Assembly: GCA_018697195.1 (NCBI GenBank)
Contig: CM031878.1
Coordinates: 72,207,528 to 72,271,527 of the forward strand
DNA: 64,000 nucleotides
Direction of reading: 5' to 3'
From: Certhia americana
Taxonomy: Eukaryota > Chordata > Aves > Passeriformes > Certhiidae
Position numbers and translations under genes: made by a program. This document shows, one piece after another, positions 49,765 to 61,340 of this stretch (positions are counted from its first letter, which is position 1; every line of letters starts with the position of its first letter). Below the pieces are notes generated by a model. The model had not been told where the DNA came from, searched no databases, and worked only from the letters and a program-made list of their open reading frames with translations.

Positions 49765-52477
49765 GGAAAAGTAAGGCTGTTTTTCTTCCCTAGTCCCTCT
49801 CCCAGCTCTGAATTCTTTGGGTTTCTTTTTTTTCTGTCCTTAATAGCCCCAGCTGTTTTCCCCCCTACAATTTATCTGATCTTTAGCAGTGGTTAAAGGC
49901 TGTGGAAGCTGTGCCACAGTTTAATTATGTGTTGAAAGGGGAACGGTGACCTTTAGATGGCTCTGGACGACCCTGCTATCATTGCCTGTCCCCTCCTGGC
50001 CCTGCTGAGGGGACACTGCAATATTGTCTGCTATCGATTTTCCCCACACCACTTATGGTTTTAGAGACATCTACAGTATCTCCTCTCAGGCTGAAGAGAC
50101 TTATCTGTTTAATAACTGCCAAAAAAAACCTCCTTCTTGCTGTTTCTTTCACTGTGTTTGCTGTTTTGGGATGAGGCAGGAGCAGACCTGCACTCACCCA
50201 GAACTGAAAATGAAGTGCACTGGCTGTGTGTGCTGATACATTGATAATTTACATTCTGCTCTTTATTTCTTGAGCACAAGACACCCTGCCGTTGTTCCAT
50301 CACTGGGATTTTTTTTTTTTTTTTCGCATCAAGCTTTATGCTGTAATTTCAACATCAGCCTCTGAAATCTTAAAAAGTCATGGCAGTCTTCAGAGCTATT
50401 CTAAAAAAACTTCTCAGAAACACATCTGAGGAATGGTCATTGAGAGGCATCAGCTTATCAATGGTTTTAATTGCTTTGGTGGCTTATTTAGTATTGACTG
50501 CTTGGGCATAAAGCAACAGGGAGATAAAGAAAAATTACTTTTAGCTACAGAAATAGCTTTATTTTCTACTGATAAATCATGTTCTGTCCTTTGTCCTTCC
50601 TGTTCCTTCCAAATTCCTTGACTCCATTAGTGAATTGAGGCCAAAGGAAAATGAAGAGTGGGAAAAGATATAGTTTTTCCCATAAGAAATTTTCCATGGG
50701 GCCACAGAAAAAGAAGAGTATATTTCTGTTAGGATGTTATATTTCATGCAGGTTCCATTTGTGGATAATGACCCTTACTTTCTGGTAATTTATTTCCCTT
50801 AAAATCCTTCCTCTGATCTAACACATTTAGTTAATTTCTTCAAAGTAGATTTTGAATTTTGAAGGCAGGTGTATTTCATATTTGCATAAAATAACCTCTG
50901 AGACAGATGACTTAGACTTCAAGTAATAATGAAATCATGCATGAGTTAAAAATAAAATTTAATTCTTGTTTTCCTGTTGTAAGTAAATGGCATAATCCTC
51001 TCTCCTTCAGCTATATTTGTTGCTGGTTTTGCATCACATAAATTTATTTATCTTGCCTATCTATATGCAGATATGAGAACTAGGGCTGTAGAAATGTTCC
51101 TTTGTCTAGCCTGGCAAAAAATATCAACAGATATTTTGCATGCTTGTGCAAGAAATTGAATTTTTAAAAATAAAAACACTTTTAAGCTTTCTTAGCTTCA
51201 TTTTGGGTTTTGGAGGTTCCACTGTAATTTCAAATATGAATTCAGTTACATTACTTTTTGCTAAAAGTTAAACTGGATTTGAGGTGCAAACCTTGCTAGC
51301 CCATGCTCCTGCTGATTTATGTATCAACACTATTCTTGGGCAGAAAACAATTTTGCCTGTGCTAAATAATTTTGTTTGTTTGTTTATATCCCTTAGACCC
51401 ACAAAACTGATGTTTCTGTGATCATTTTCTCTGCTACTTTATCCATCTATCATCTCCCACATCCTTTCATGCTCCCACTTCTTTGATGGCAGATGAGAAG
51501 GGAAACTCGTCACTTGTAAAAAGAGCATCACCTGGGGAGGGCACATATTTTGTTTAATGTCTTGAAAGGACAGCACTGGAGAGAAGCTGCCAAAATCCAA
51601 AGAGGTGCAGCACAAAAAAGCTTTGTGAACATGTCACAAAGGAACCAGATTCAGGCCCGTTAGATCAGCCACCTTGGACTTCAAACTCAGATATTTTCCC
51701 AAGAACTTCTAGGAATCCTGTAATTCAGCATTAATTCAGTCATATAAGCACTTCTCCAGGAGGTCCATATTCTTCTCTGCATGATGCAAATGACAGTCAT
51801 TCATTTCCAGTTGAAAAGCCATCAGGTTCAGTTTTTACAAATGAGAAGAGAATTGGCTGACATTTTAAGAGAATGAACATTTCCCATAAAAACTGAAAAT
51901 AACCCAAGGGGATAATCTGATCATTTTGCCAAAAATTGGTGCTGTGGCCTTTGAATTTAAATAGTGGCTGGCAGGGGAAAAATCTGGCACTGATTTATTG
52001 CAGTCAAGAGTTTTATAATTCACTTTTGTGTGGGTTAACCAATACAGGTGGAAATAAGATCATAACATGCACTGTACTGTGCTAGGATATTTGACTTTTA
52101 TCACAGCCTGATGCCCTTAATTCATCTGCCGACTTTTGTCTGACATGAGAAGGTAATATCCTTGATAATCACCCATTTTACAAGGGTTTATACAGTTGCA
52201 TCCCAGCTACGTTCATAAGTGATATGAATAAAAAATTCTTAACTTTAATTATTAATGTTATTTTCTCGGAAACAGTAACAAGATCTCATGGGATTAATTT
52301 GAGATGGCGCAAATGCCAAGTAAAAAGACATTTAATTTTTAAAATGTTAACGATTTTTTGTGTAACTTTCAGAGCACGGCCCTGGCGGAAATGTGGGTGA
52401 AACTTTGAGTTGAAGGCTCTACCTGCACCAGGGCTGAGTGTGAATGAATCACAAGGTCTTAGCAGAGGCAGGGGCTC

Positions 52478-52690
52478 ATGGAATCACAGATTTGGTTTGG
52501 AAGGGACTTTTGGAAAGCCAGTGCCACGGCAGGGACACTGTGCCAGGTGCTCCCAGCCCCAATGTCCAACCTGGCCTTGACCACTGCCAGGGATCCAGGG
52601 GCAGCCCGAGCTTCTCTGGGCACCCTGCGCCACGGTCTGCCTATCCTGCCAGGGGAGGATTCCTTCCTGAATCCTGCTCCAAACCTTCTC
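52478..52690 (-). mobile_element. CR1 LINE 3' end fragment near the last exon
   Basis: An antisense CR1 with TCATGGAATCACAGATTTGG at its 3' end and GTGCCAGGTGCTCCCAGCCC, CAGGGATCCAGGGGCAGCCC and CTGGGCACCCTGCGCCACGG in the usual order. It sits about 190 bases upstream of the final exon but does not reach the splice acceptor. Confidence 0.88.
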
Positions 52691-52880
52691 TTCGCTGCTT
52701 TAAGTTTAAACAGTGTTAAAAGCTGTGCATCTCAATGATAAAAACTCATCACAGATCCAGGGCCGTCGGCGTTCTGCTGTCGGCATTCTGCTCAAAACTC
52801 CTCGTCGCTTCCTTACAGGCATTCCAGAGGAGGGAGGGGAACTTCCACTAAAACCTAAAGCCCGCTGCTTCCCGTTGCAG

Positions 52881-53030
52881 GTGTTCCAGGGGAACTTCGA
52901 CAACGATACGCACCGCAAGAACGTCATTGAGCCGCCGATCGTGGCCCGGCATGTGCGCATCCTGCCCTGGTCCTGGTATGGCCGCATCACCCTGCGGTCC
53001 GAGCTGCTGGGCTGCGCGGCCGAAGACTGA
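52881..53030 (+). CDS. EDIL3: EDIL3 last coding exon, end of discoidin domain C2 and stop
   Basis: The reading is [20 protein letters not shown], then [18 protein letters not shown] and [11 protein letters not shown], 49 codons followed by TGA at 53028-53030. It is the counterpart of the exon at 3425-3569 (VFRGN and LLGC align). The Cys of LLGC closes the C2 disulfide with the Cys coded just after 9503. The short acidic tail after LLGC (AAED) differs from the TEEE-type tail I recall in human. The exon is strikingly GC-rich against its AT-rich surroundings. Acceptor GTTGCAG is canonical. Confidence 0.98.
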   Translation: MFQGNFDNDTHRKNVIEPPIVARHVRILPWSWYGRITLRSELLGCAAED

Positions 53031-54540
53031 GCCCACCCCGCTCCCCCTGTAGAAGAAGCCTGTAGGATGCTGAGTGGGGTTTCTTTCCATGAACCAGTGC
53101 TCGCTCATTTCTATGGTAGGCCGCTAGCTGTCTTTCGCCAGGAGGTCTAAGCCTGCCCTTTTAAAACGATCTGATCCAGAAATTTGGTTTTTTTTGCCCT
53201 TGAAATCTGTTGGTATTGTCCCTTCTGCTGTGGAATTATCCTCCTAGTTCTCCCTTTGAGTTGTTCACCACCAGTGGAAACGCGTTGAGGGAAGAGAGAG
53301 ACAGAAAGAAAACAGCAGCATCCTTTTTACAAGGGAAGAGAAATAGTGTGATGAAGCTCATTTGCAGCTTCAGGAGCACTGGGCTGACGAGTTGTCCATA
53401 AATCATAACGTCATCTTACTTGCAAAAAGTGATACTGCAGCTTTTAGCAATAAGTTTACTTGGGGATGACTGCATTATAGTAATTGTGCCTATCAAACAC
53501 TATGTCAGTTCTTACGACATATATTTTGGGAAATTCTCCGTGGTACTGTAAAACTCGGTACCTGTGATGTTACGAGCTACCTTTCACCACTTTCATCCAG
53601 ACAGCAGAGTCCACGCACCTGGAGGGTTTTCCCAACTGCCCCATTTTCCTTCTCTATTTTGCATGCTGTAGACACGGCCTCCTTCTTTTCTGTTTAGTAT
53701 CACACTGCTGGTGTTGTTTTCCTTGGAAGATGTCACCTGTTTGCATACGTAATCGAAACAGTGTATTGTGAAGTTAATGAATTTGCCAAAGTTTACTAAT
53801 TTGCAAAGTTTCTGCGTGCTTTTTCACGGAGACTAAGGCGAGGCACCAGGCTGTTTGTGGTGTCTCATCTTGGGTGCCCACACTGTGCATCAGAAATCCC
53901 ATTCCAGGATGATTTTTCCAGGGGTCAGCACACAGCCCTAGACTGTGAACTGCCCACCACATTACTGATTTCATAAATGATCTGAATTCCTAAGAGGAGG
54001 AAAATGTGGGGTGAAGGAACCAGGTGCTAAAAAAACACAGGAGGAATGACTCCCTTACTGACAGGAAACCCTCTCTCTTTTGGCTCTTCCTAAAGTCACA
54101 GCTTTCCTCCCGAAAAAGGTAAGAGGTGACATAGGAGCACACTAAAGTCTGGCCCTTATCACCCTCTGCTCCTAAAAATTCTTTTCAGGCACACACCAGT
54201 GAGCCACCAGGAGGCTTCCCATCTACGGGAATGCTTCCCACACAGCATGGTAGCAACCCAAATTTAAAAAGTAGTTTTTTAGGAGGAAAAATGGAGCAGT
54301 AGGGGGCACATTCTCCCCGGTGCCTCAGTCTCCCCTGCTGATTGAGATAACAATACCAACCTTTGAAGAGCAATCCAAGTTCCCTTGGAGTAAAGTGCTC
54401 TGGGACTACATTAGAGCAGCACCTCAGTCAAAAAAAGAAAAAGATTCTAGGACAAGGAGTGAGGGGACATTTTATCTGTTACCTAAAACAACAGCACTTG
54501 GGATTACTGCCAACCTTTTAATTTCATAACATGCTAATGT

Positions 54541-54583
54541 GGAGAGAAAGAGAGAATGAGAGAGAGAGAGAGAGAGAGCGAGA
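54541..54583 (+). repeat. GA microsatellite in the EDIL3 3' UTR
   Basis: GAGAGAAAGAGAGAATGA leads into about ten GA units and ends with GCGAGATGAG. It would be a purine-only tract in the mature mRNA and is likely variable in length. Confidence 0.9.
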
Positions 54584-56416
54584 TGAGCTGCATGTTTCAG
54601 CAAATGTCACTGAATTTATACTTTCTATCACTGTTCCATTCTCACCAAAACTCTGAAGTATGAACTTGGGCACTGCTTCCCAGGCCAGCAGCTAGCTGGC
54701 CCACAATCTGCAAAGGGCAAAGTTTACCTTGGAAACAAAATGGTTTGGATTTCGAAAAAACCTGCATTTAATCACACATTCTCCACCACAGACTAAATAT
54801 ATATTATCCATTGAACTGTGAAAGACTCTAGAATAGCAGCCAGGAATTTTACATACAAGAATTGGGGATATAATGGTGGCGGTTTTCTGATAGTGTCACT
54901 TAAACTGTCACATTTTAGCAAACAGAACACCCTGCCTCTACAAAATGACTTAATCCTTAAACTGTATTTATACAAGTATTTATTTTATAAGGCTTAGACA
55001 TTTAAAGACTTCTAAAGAAGAGTCCTGTAAAGGTAAAAGTATGTGTAAGAAATGTTGAGGTCCTGTGCAACACTGCTAAGTTTGTTCTTTATTTTTTACT
55101 TTGTGCTGCATAACAAAAGCCACTAGACTGTTACTGTCTTGTCTGTAACTGTGTTAACAGCATTCCTTAATGATGTATATATGGAGTGGTCTTCAAGCAA
55201 AAGGAGCAATTTTAAAGAGAAAGTCAATCATTTTGGTGGTACTTCTAGCAAGAAAAAAAAAAATCTGAATAATGGAGGACAAGTCTATCCCCCATTATCT
55301 ACTGCCTATATTTTGCAATTTAGGCTTTAAGTTAAAAAAAAAAAAAAAAAACAAAAAGAAAAAAGCTAGTAACATTTTTCTCTTTAGGAGGTGCACATAC
55401 AATACTTTAAGAGGTTTAAGTACATTTTCCTATTATAAGAGAGCAGTTGACCCTGAATTTAATTACAGATATGAAGAATTGCATGGAGATATTTCACTAA
55501 TACTGACTGTATCAAAAAAAACAGAAGGCCATTTCAGAAAATTAGACTTCTTAGTTTAAATACTTGTGTCAATGTTCTTTTGAAATATTTGGTTTGTGTT
55601 CATAGTGTTGGGAGGTTTTGGGGTTCTTTTAATGTTATTCTTCTTTCGTGACTTCAGTTTTGCTTTTGAATTAATGTTTCTTGGTTTAGTAAATTAATTG
55701 TAGTCCATTCATCTGCATATAAAATTTTCATGTAATGCAACACGGTAATTTTAATTTGGTATTAATTTTGTGTTGAGTTTTTCAGCCCTATGTCCTGTGT
55801 CAGCTGCCAGCAGTTTTTACAATCTGCAAGGATAGCTCCATGCCTTGTGACAACACCCCATTATAATTCATTAAAAAATCATATATCTGATGTTCTTTTC
55901 AATTTGAAACTGCATACATGTTAAATTACATTATTCCTCAGCTACCAAAAAAAGCCTTCTTGGAATGGCATTTCCAGCGCCAAATTCTGCTCCCGGTTTC
56001 AGCAGTATCAGTCAGAAATAGCTCTTGGTTTCAGTGGAATCCTTCAGATTTAACAAAAGAGGTGGGAATCAGATTAGGGGATAGAATTAAACTTCTTTCC
56101 CTTTGATTTTATTTTGTTGTCTAGGTGCATAGCACTGCCACAAGGGGCACATTATAAATTAACACAACTGTTCTCTCCCAGTGGAAGCAACCAGCCCCCC
56201 CAAAAAAACAGAAGTGCAGGACAGGAGCTGTCCCTTTAAGAGGAGACGGAGAAAAGCTCAGAAATGATCCTTGACTTCTGTATTAATTGTTAGCAATGAC
56301 ATTGATCGAGGCCAAAAGTGTTCTCCTAATTAAATTTCACCCTGAACCATTCAAGTATTTGTAGGCAGGCTTCACCTTTATGTTGCTGGGTAATGTGCTA
56401 CGTTTATAGCCTGGGA

Positions 56417-56422
56417 AATAAA
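56417..56422 (+). promoter_or_regulatory. EDIL3: Possible proximal polyadenylation signal
   Basis: AATAAA in the context CTGGGAAATAAAGCACTGGC, about 345 bases before the last signal. Its use is not shown by the sequence alone. Confidence 0.4.
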
Positions 56423-56762
56423 GCACTGGCACGAGGCTCCTTTTTATCGGCGTCAAGGGCCCGTCGCCTCAACTCTGGCTCTGGATCTGAGGTTGACTTT
56501 CTCTTTTGGAATGGCTGCATACAAATTAAGTGTCAGTTTTGAAGACGAAGGGTACTAAATGAGTGTATCTTTGCTATACAACCAATGTGAACTATAATAT
56601 TCAGTGCTGGCTTCTGATGTGTCAGTAAGTACAGAAGTATCTCGGACACAAACGACCTTTGCAACCCTTCAAGCTGTGTGATATTCAAATGGTTTTGTAT
56701 ATACCTAAATCATGTAGAGCGATGTAAAACCAGTACGACCTTGTCTAGTCTTCAAACTTAAC

Positions 56763-56768
56763 AATAAA
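56763..56768 (+). promoter_or_regulatory. EDIL3: Likely main EDIL3 polyadenylation signal
   Basis: The hexamer AATAAA sits in ACAATAAAACTTTTGAAAAA, so cleavage would fall near 56780-56785. GT-rich sequence (TGAGGAGGTTTTCTTGAAGC and following TGTTATGTTG) lies just downstream, as expected of a functional site. Confidence 0.7.
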
Positions 56769-56785
56769 ACTTTTGAAAAATGAGG

Positions 56786-59035
56786 AGGTTTTCTTGAAGC
56801 TGTTATGTTGCAGCGCCTTGAGGGAGACACAACTAATCTTGCTGGCAGCAAAATGTGGAGTGGAGATATGACATGGCATTTTCCTGGATTCATCCATGGG
56901 GTCTTTGTCTTAGGTAAGTTTGTTTCTGGCAAAATCAGCAGTTGGTGCTGCACTCCCCTCAATGTGCTGCCTTTGTTCTTTCAGATAAAAAAAACCCATA
57001 ACCTGTAGGTTTGAAGGAGTCTAAAAGTATTTGTTTCTTTTCCTGTCCCACTGCTCTCTGAATGAGCACCAGAAACGTAAAATGACAGTTTGATTTCCTG
57101 TAACTCAAACTTCTTGAGATATTTTTCAGCCCTTATCCTCTCTCCTCGACTCCTGCACAGGCAAATCAATTTCTGAGAAGATAAGAAGTGGCTGGAGCCC
57201 AGACCTGCAGTGAGATCCCACAGCAGAGCTGGTGTTTGCTCACACCCTTGCCATTTTTCTCTTTTATTTGCTGTGCAGCCTGCTCCCCAAAACGTCTTAT
57301 ATTAGTTATCTCTATAATTTCAATTTCTTAAGAAGCTGAGAGACTGAAGTAGCACATGGAAAAGCCATTCGCTCCCAAACAATTTAAACAATTAAATTGT
57401 GTAAAAATACTCTGTTTATGGAGGAAGATGGAGCTTCAGTGGTTTGAATGAGCTTATACATACACATCCTTTTGCTTTATAATGGTTTCAGCTTGTGTCT
57501 TTTCTCCAAAAATCATCCTTTAGAGACAAAAAAACAGTCACTGCTGACAATGTCTGCCCAACATGCAGTCTCAACACCCACAGCAGCATTTTGTCTTTCA
57601 GCAGAAAAGTCATAAAATTGCAATTTTCTCTTATTACGTATCTCTACCAGTCACAAAAATGAGGACACAATGCTGCACACAAGAAGAGGAGTACTTTTGG
57701 AGAATGATGGGTGAACATTAGCTCTCAGTCACAAATTTCTGCACCTTGAATCTTTATGACTTTTGGTTATAAATTACAACTCTTTCACGAAACATGGGAA
57801 CTTTTCCTGAAGAACTGAAAAGCGGGTTTTTCTTACAATCTTCATAACACATACCCCCAGGAATTCTAGTGAAGACAACAAGAGAAAACAATGAGTAGAT
57901 CTCTTCATAATAACACTACTCATCAATGTCCAGCCTCCCACTTATTTCCTAGAAGGAAAATATCTGTTGTTAATGAGCTCAAGGGATTAACACGAGCATC
58001 AACAGCATCATCATGAAATAAGTAGTGTCAGATATTTCTGTGTTAAACACAATGACACTGATTTTACACCTTAGATTTAATAGCAGGAGGTCAATCTGCT
58101 CACTTTGTGATTGCTAAGTGACCTGTGATCACTTAGTCTTAGAAATCAAATAGGAAAAAAATTATGAGATCATTTTTTAATAGGACTAAATAAAGATAAT
58201 TTTGCTGATCCCAAAGTCTTTTTTTTTTATATCGTTTGCATAATTTTCTTAATAGATACACTTTAAAATGTAGAACACTGCTTTAGATTAAGAATCTAAA
58301 ATATAAAAGGCAGAATTGCACAAAACTTTGTTGTGCAGCTTTATTACTGCATTTATTGCAAATTAACTTTCAGCGATACATATAAATATGGATTTTTAAA
58401 TTCCTCTGAATGGGAGAACATAGAAACATGCCTTGGTCTCACAGTTTAGCATGCTAGGAGTGTAGCAACACGTATTTTAGCAGTGTATGTCAGTAAGAAT
58501 AATGGGGTCTTTATGCAGTTTATATCAAACTGGAATTAGGCTCCACGTGTGTGGGAGTGCACAGGAAGCATGAACCACCTGATGAAACACAGGTGGGGCA
58601 CAGGAGGTGAGGAAGATGGCCAGAACACACCCTCTTTGTCACAATAATATTTCTGTCTCTGGTGTGCCAGCTGTGGGCTGCAGATATCTGAGGTCACACG
58701 TCAGATTTGGGTCACCAGGCACACTTCTCACTGCACAGAGGAAATCAACCCTCAAAATGCACTAGGAAAGGTCACTAATCATTTTCACCACACTGGAAAA
58801 CCAAAAGCAGGCTAAATGGATGTATTTGTTATCTAGGATGCTGTGAGAGGTCGGTAGGAGATGTGGAGAAAAGGTACTGTGCTGCCTTGGCTACAATAAA
58901 TGCAACTAAGTACACAGACTGCATAAAATATGCATGTGATGCATTGAAGCAGGATCAAAGGGCCCCTAAGAAGTGATACATGCTATTTTCTGATGGAAGT
59001 GTTAGACAACATGATGTGGGTGCTGTGATCTGGCA
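56786..59035. other. Intergenic DNA, nothing recognised
   Basis: AT-rich sequence beyond the inferred EDIL3 3' end. No exon-like open frame with splice signals, no RNA gene and no clear transposon was recognised. A small 8-bp inverted repeat (about 58115-58137) is probably chance. In other vertebrates HAPLN1 is the next gene on this side of EDIL3, but none of its exons is visible here. Confidence 0.7.
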
Positions 59036-59750
59036 CAGTGTGGGTTTGCACGAGGTCTGGCTGGGATGGATTTACCCTTCCGAAGTTTCTGTGGGAGGGG
59101 AGCCTCAGTCACAGTCTCTTTAGGAAGGACAGGCAGGGGACACAAGGAGTGGGTGTCACCTCTTGTCAGCACACAGGACATTCCTCTGGCTGTCCTGGAT
59201 GGTTTGAGACCCTGGCAAGGGGCTCAGAGACCTTGGCACGGAGTCAAAAACACCTGTGCCTTCCATTTTAGCCCATGGAAAAAATTACCAACTTTGTGTG
59301 AGGATTTACAAGCCACAAGAGTTTGAATAGAGTGATAGTTAATTTGTCAAAGGGTGAAAAAGTAGAATTTTGTGGGTTTTAGAATGGGGATTCAAGAGGC
59401 AAGAAGGAGGAATCTGGGTGTGTCCTGTCCTTTTTCTTCTTCTTCTCGTCCTTCATCTTCTGCTGTGATGGTGACACTTTCTGGTTTAGAGCAGAGACAA
59501 GACTGTCTAATGAGGGTGATAGGGATTGGAAATTTATTGTAAATAAAGTACACATAGTTCTGAGTATAAAAAGTCAACACCATCCTGAAGGCGAAGATTG
59601 TGCCTCAACCCGACCTGCTGAACAGACCTCAGCAGGTCAGAGAAGGAATGGAATAGATCAGGAAAAATAAACAACCATGAAAAGCAGAACTGAAGGATCT
59701 TGATCTCTTCCTTGGTCACGGGACTGGGAGAAAAAGACTTTCTAATATCT
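59036..59750 (+). mobile_element. Solo LTR of an avian endogenous retrovirus (about 700 bp)
   Basis: The block carries an LTR promoter and end signals in the right order: TATAAAA at 59565-59571 and AATAAA at 59666-59671, about 100 bases apart as in a short R region. Its text (for example GTTTGAGACCCTGGCAAGGG and GTCAAAAACACCTGTGCC) resembles LTRs I recall from passerine ERVs. No gag, pol or env sequence adjoins it; CR1 sequence follows. Outer borders are approximate and a target-site duplication was not established. Confidence 0.65.
59565..59571 (+). promoter_or_regulatory. TATA box inside the solo LTR
   Basis: TATAAAA lies in GAGTATAAAAAGTCAACACC and is the core of the LTR's own promoter. 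With no retroviral body downstream it could only start transcripts running into the intergenic DNA. Activity is unknown. Confidence 0.5.
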
Positions 59751-59929
59751 TAGGAGCCATAAAATCATCAAAACCTGGGAACCTATGATCAAAGACCAGC
59801 TGGAGTTCATGGAGCTCTGCTGGGATGGGTGAGGAAATGACAAAGAGCTAGCAGGGAGGGTGGGGACAGGTGACAGTGTATCAGGGATGTGCCACAGGGC
59901 AGGGACAGGTGACAGGGGGACAAGGAGGT

Positions 59930-61340
59930 GCCACAGACTGCAGGAAGAGTCAGTGAGCCCTTCTATGGACAGACAGGAGCAGCCTTGTGTTCACAAGTCC
60001 TGATCCACAAGGAAGACTTCAACCACCTCAAACAAGAATCATGCGTTGGGTTGGGCTGGATTGGGTTGGGAGAAAATTTAGGTAAAAATTATTTAAACAC
60101 CCTGCCATGGCAGGGACCCCTCCCAGTGTGCCAGGTGCTCCCAGCCCCAATGTCCAGCCTGGCCTGGGACACTGCCAGGGATGCAGGGGCAGACCCAGCT
60201 GCTCTGGGCACCCTGTATCAGGGCCTGCCCACCCTGCCAAGGAACATTCCTTCTTAATAACTAATAACTAAACTCACCTACCTTTTCTTCCTGACTTCTC
60301 AAAAACTAAACCTACCAAGAGGGGCTGTGGTGAAATGGTGGAACTCAAGATCCTTTGGGTGGTGAGGAGGGCCCACATCTTCAATGGCCTGGACTTCAGG
60401 AGAGGATAATTTCAGCTCTTCAGAGATCTGCTTCGTCGAGTGTGATGGGTTTAAGTCCAGGAGGGAATTGGGGCCAAATAAATCTGAGTAATATTCAATG
60501 ATCACCTCCCCCAAACTCAGAAGCAAAACATCCCAACAAAGAGAAAATCAGACAAACGTGACAGGAGTTCTGTGTGGATGACCAAGGAGCTCCCGGACAA
60601 AGAGAAAACACAGAAAGAAAATCTCCAGAGCATGGAGGCAATCACAGACAGCCTGGGAGGCTGCAGAGAAGTAGTCCAGGAATAGGTTAGGAAAGGTAAA
60701 GCCCTGATTGAGTTAAATCTTTCCAGGGACATCAAGGGCAACAAGAAAAGTTTGTGCAGGTATGTTGGTGACCAAAGGAAAAGTAGGGAAAATGTGGGCC
60801 CACTCTGGCAGAAAATGGGAGACCCAGGACACAGAGAATGCTGAGGTACTCAACTTGCCTCAGTTTCACCAAGAAGTGCTCCAGTTACACTGCCCAAGGT
60901 GCAGAAGGCGAAGGGAGGGGATGAAGAACTGCACAGGGTAGGAGGGGATCAGGCTGGAGACCATCCAAGAAACCTTGGAGGTTCCCATAGCCATGAGACC
61001 TGGCAAGATGCACCCGTGGGTCATGAGGGAATGGTCAGGGGAAGTACCTAAGCCACTTTTTATCATATTTGAGGAGCCACGGCAGTCTGGTGGAGTTCTC
61101 ACTGACTTCAAAAAAGGAAACATAACCCAGAGTTTTAATAGGGGAATTAAGGGCGGGGGTAGCCATGGGAAGATAGAGCAGATCCTTCTGGAAATTATGC
61201 CAAAGCACATGAAGAATAAGGAGATATCTGACATCTTCATGTAGCTCCACTGAGGGAAAGTCATGTCTGAGAATTCTGGTGGGTTCTAGGATGCAGCTGC
61301 AGCACTGGTGGATGAGCTGCAGGAATTCCTGTTCTTTCCT
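59930..61340 (+). pseudogene. Decayed CR1 LINE ORF2 (endonuclease end and start of reverse transcriptase)
   Basis: Plus-strand remnant of the CR1 ORF2 polyprotein, broken by stops, frameshifts and a nested CR1 insertion at 60037-60262. Before the insertion the DNA matches the endonuclease part (CTTGTGTTCACAAGTCCTGA). After it come the linker strings [27 protein letters not shown] and [13 protein letters not shown], then the start of the RT domain. Its longest surviving frame is 60975-61244, with PGKMHPWVMREW, KPLFIIFEEPRQSG, KKGNITQSF and EQILLEIMPKHM. The catalytic RT motif region is missing because the copy ends near 61340. It cannot encode an active protein. Confidence 0.85.
60037..60262 (-). 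mobile_element. CR1 3' fragment nested inside the CR1 ORF2 remnant
   Basis: Antisense CR1 3' end beginning AGAATCATGCGTTGGGTTGG. Its body carries GGCAGGGACCCCTCCCAGTG, GGCCTGGGACACTGCCAGGG and CTGGGCACCCTGTATCAGGG. ORF2-like plus-strand sequence lies on both sides, so this copy inserted into an older CR1. Its passerine-type subfamily resembles the copies at 19431-19689 and 28818-29100. Confidence 0.85.

Larger units (their letters stand above)
43273..52880 (+). other. EDIL3: EDIL3 last intron (9.6 kb)
   Basis: Phase-0 intron with donor AAG|GTAAAG and acceptor CTTCCCGTTGCAG|GTG. It contains an LTR-like fragment (49488-49764), a CR1 3' fragment (52478-52690) ending about 190 bases before the last exon, and T runs near 47312-47352, 48970-48999 and 50309-50324. 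The remaining sequence, 43280-47300 and 50330-52470 included, is AT-rich and shows nothing I recognise. Confidence 0.85.
1..56785 (+). other. EDIL3: EDIL3 gene, 3' part (partial; five coding exons and 3' UTR)
   Basis: Five plus-strand exons with AG/GT borders join into one frame, apart from a one-base problem at the first. They encode the second part of discoidin domain C1 and all of C2 of EDIL3. EDIL3 is known as a secreted matrix protein that binds integrin alpha-v-beta-3 through an RGD in its EGF repeats and binds phosphatidylserine through its discoidin domains; it acts in angiogenesis, leukocyte adhesion and efferocytosis. If the full protein is 480 residues, as in human, the window codes residues from about 218 to 480. 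Diagnostic strings include [36 protein letters not shown] and [16 protein letters not shown]. The paralogue MFGE8 has the same domain type, but these strings match EDIL3. The 5' end of the gene is outside the window. Confidence 0.95.
53031..56785 (+). other. EDIL3: EDIL3 3' untranslated region (about 3.75 kb)
   Basis: It runs from the stop codon to just past the AATAAA at 56763-56768, the first strong signal followed by a GT-rich downstream stretch. It contains a GA microsatellite (54541-54583), an A run (about 55334-55351), AU-rich ATTTA sites near 54964-54990 and a second AATAAA at 56417-56422. A UTR of a few kilobases fits the long EDIL3 transcripts known in mammals. The 3' end is inferred, not shown by transcript data. 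Open frames inside it are short and unsupported. Confidence 0.75.

Noticed and set aside
58115..58137. 8-bp stem with 7-base loop (CTAAGTGA / TCACTTAG)
   Set aside because: Stems of this size are expected by chance in 64 kb; no T run or gene end adjoins it.
60975..61244. 89-codon frame that looks like an intact small protein
   Set aside because: It is the surviving piece of a decayed CR1 reverse transcriptase frame. Stops and frameshifts surround it and the catalytic motif is absent.
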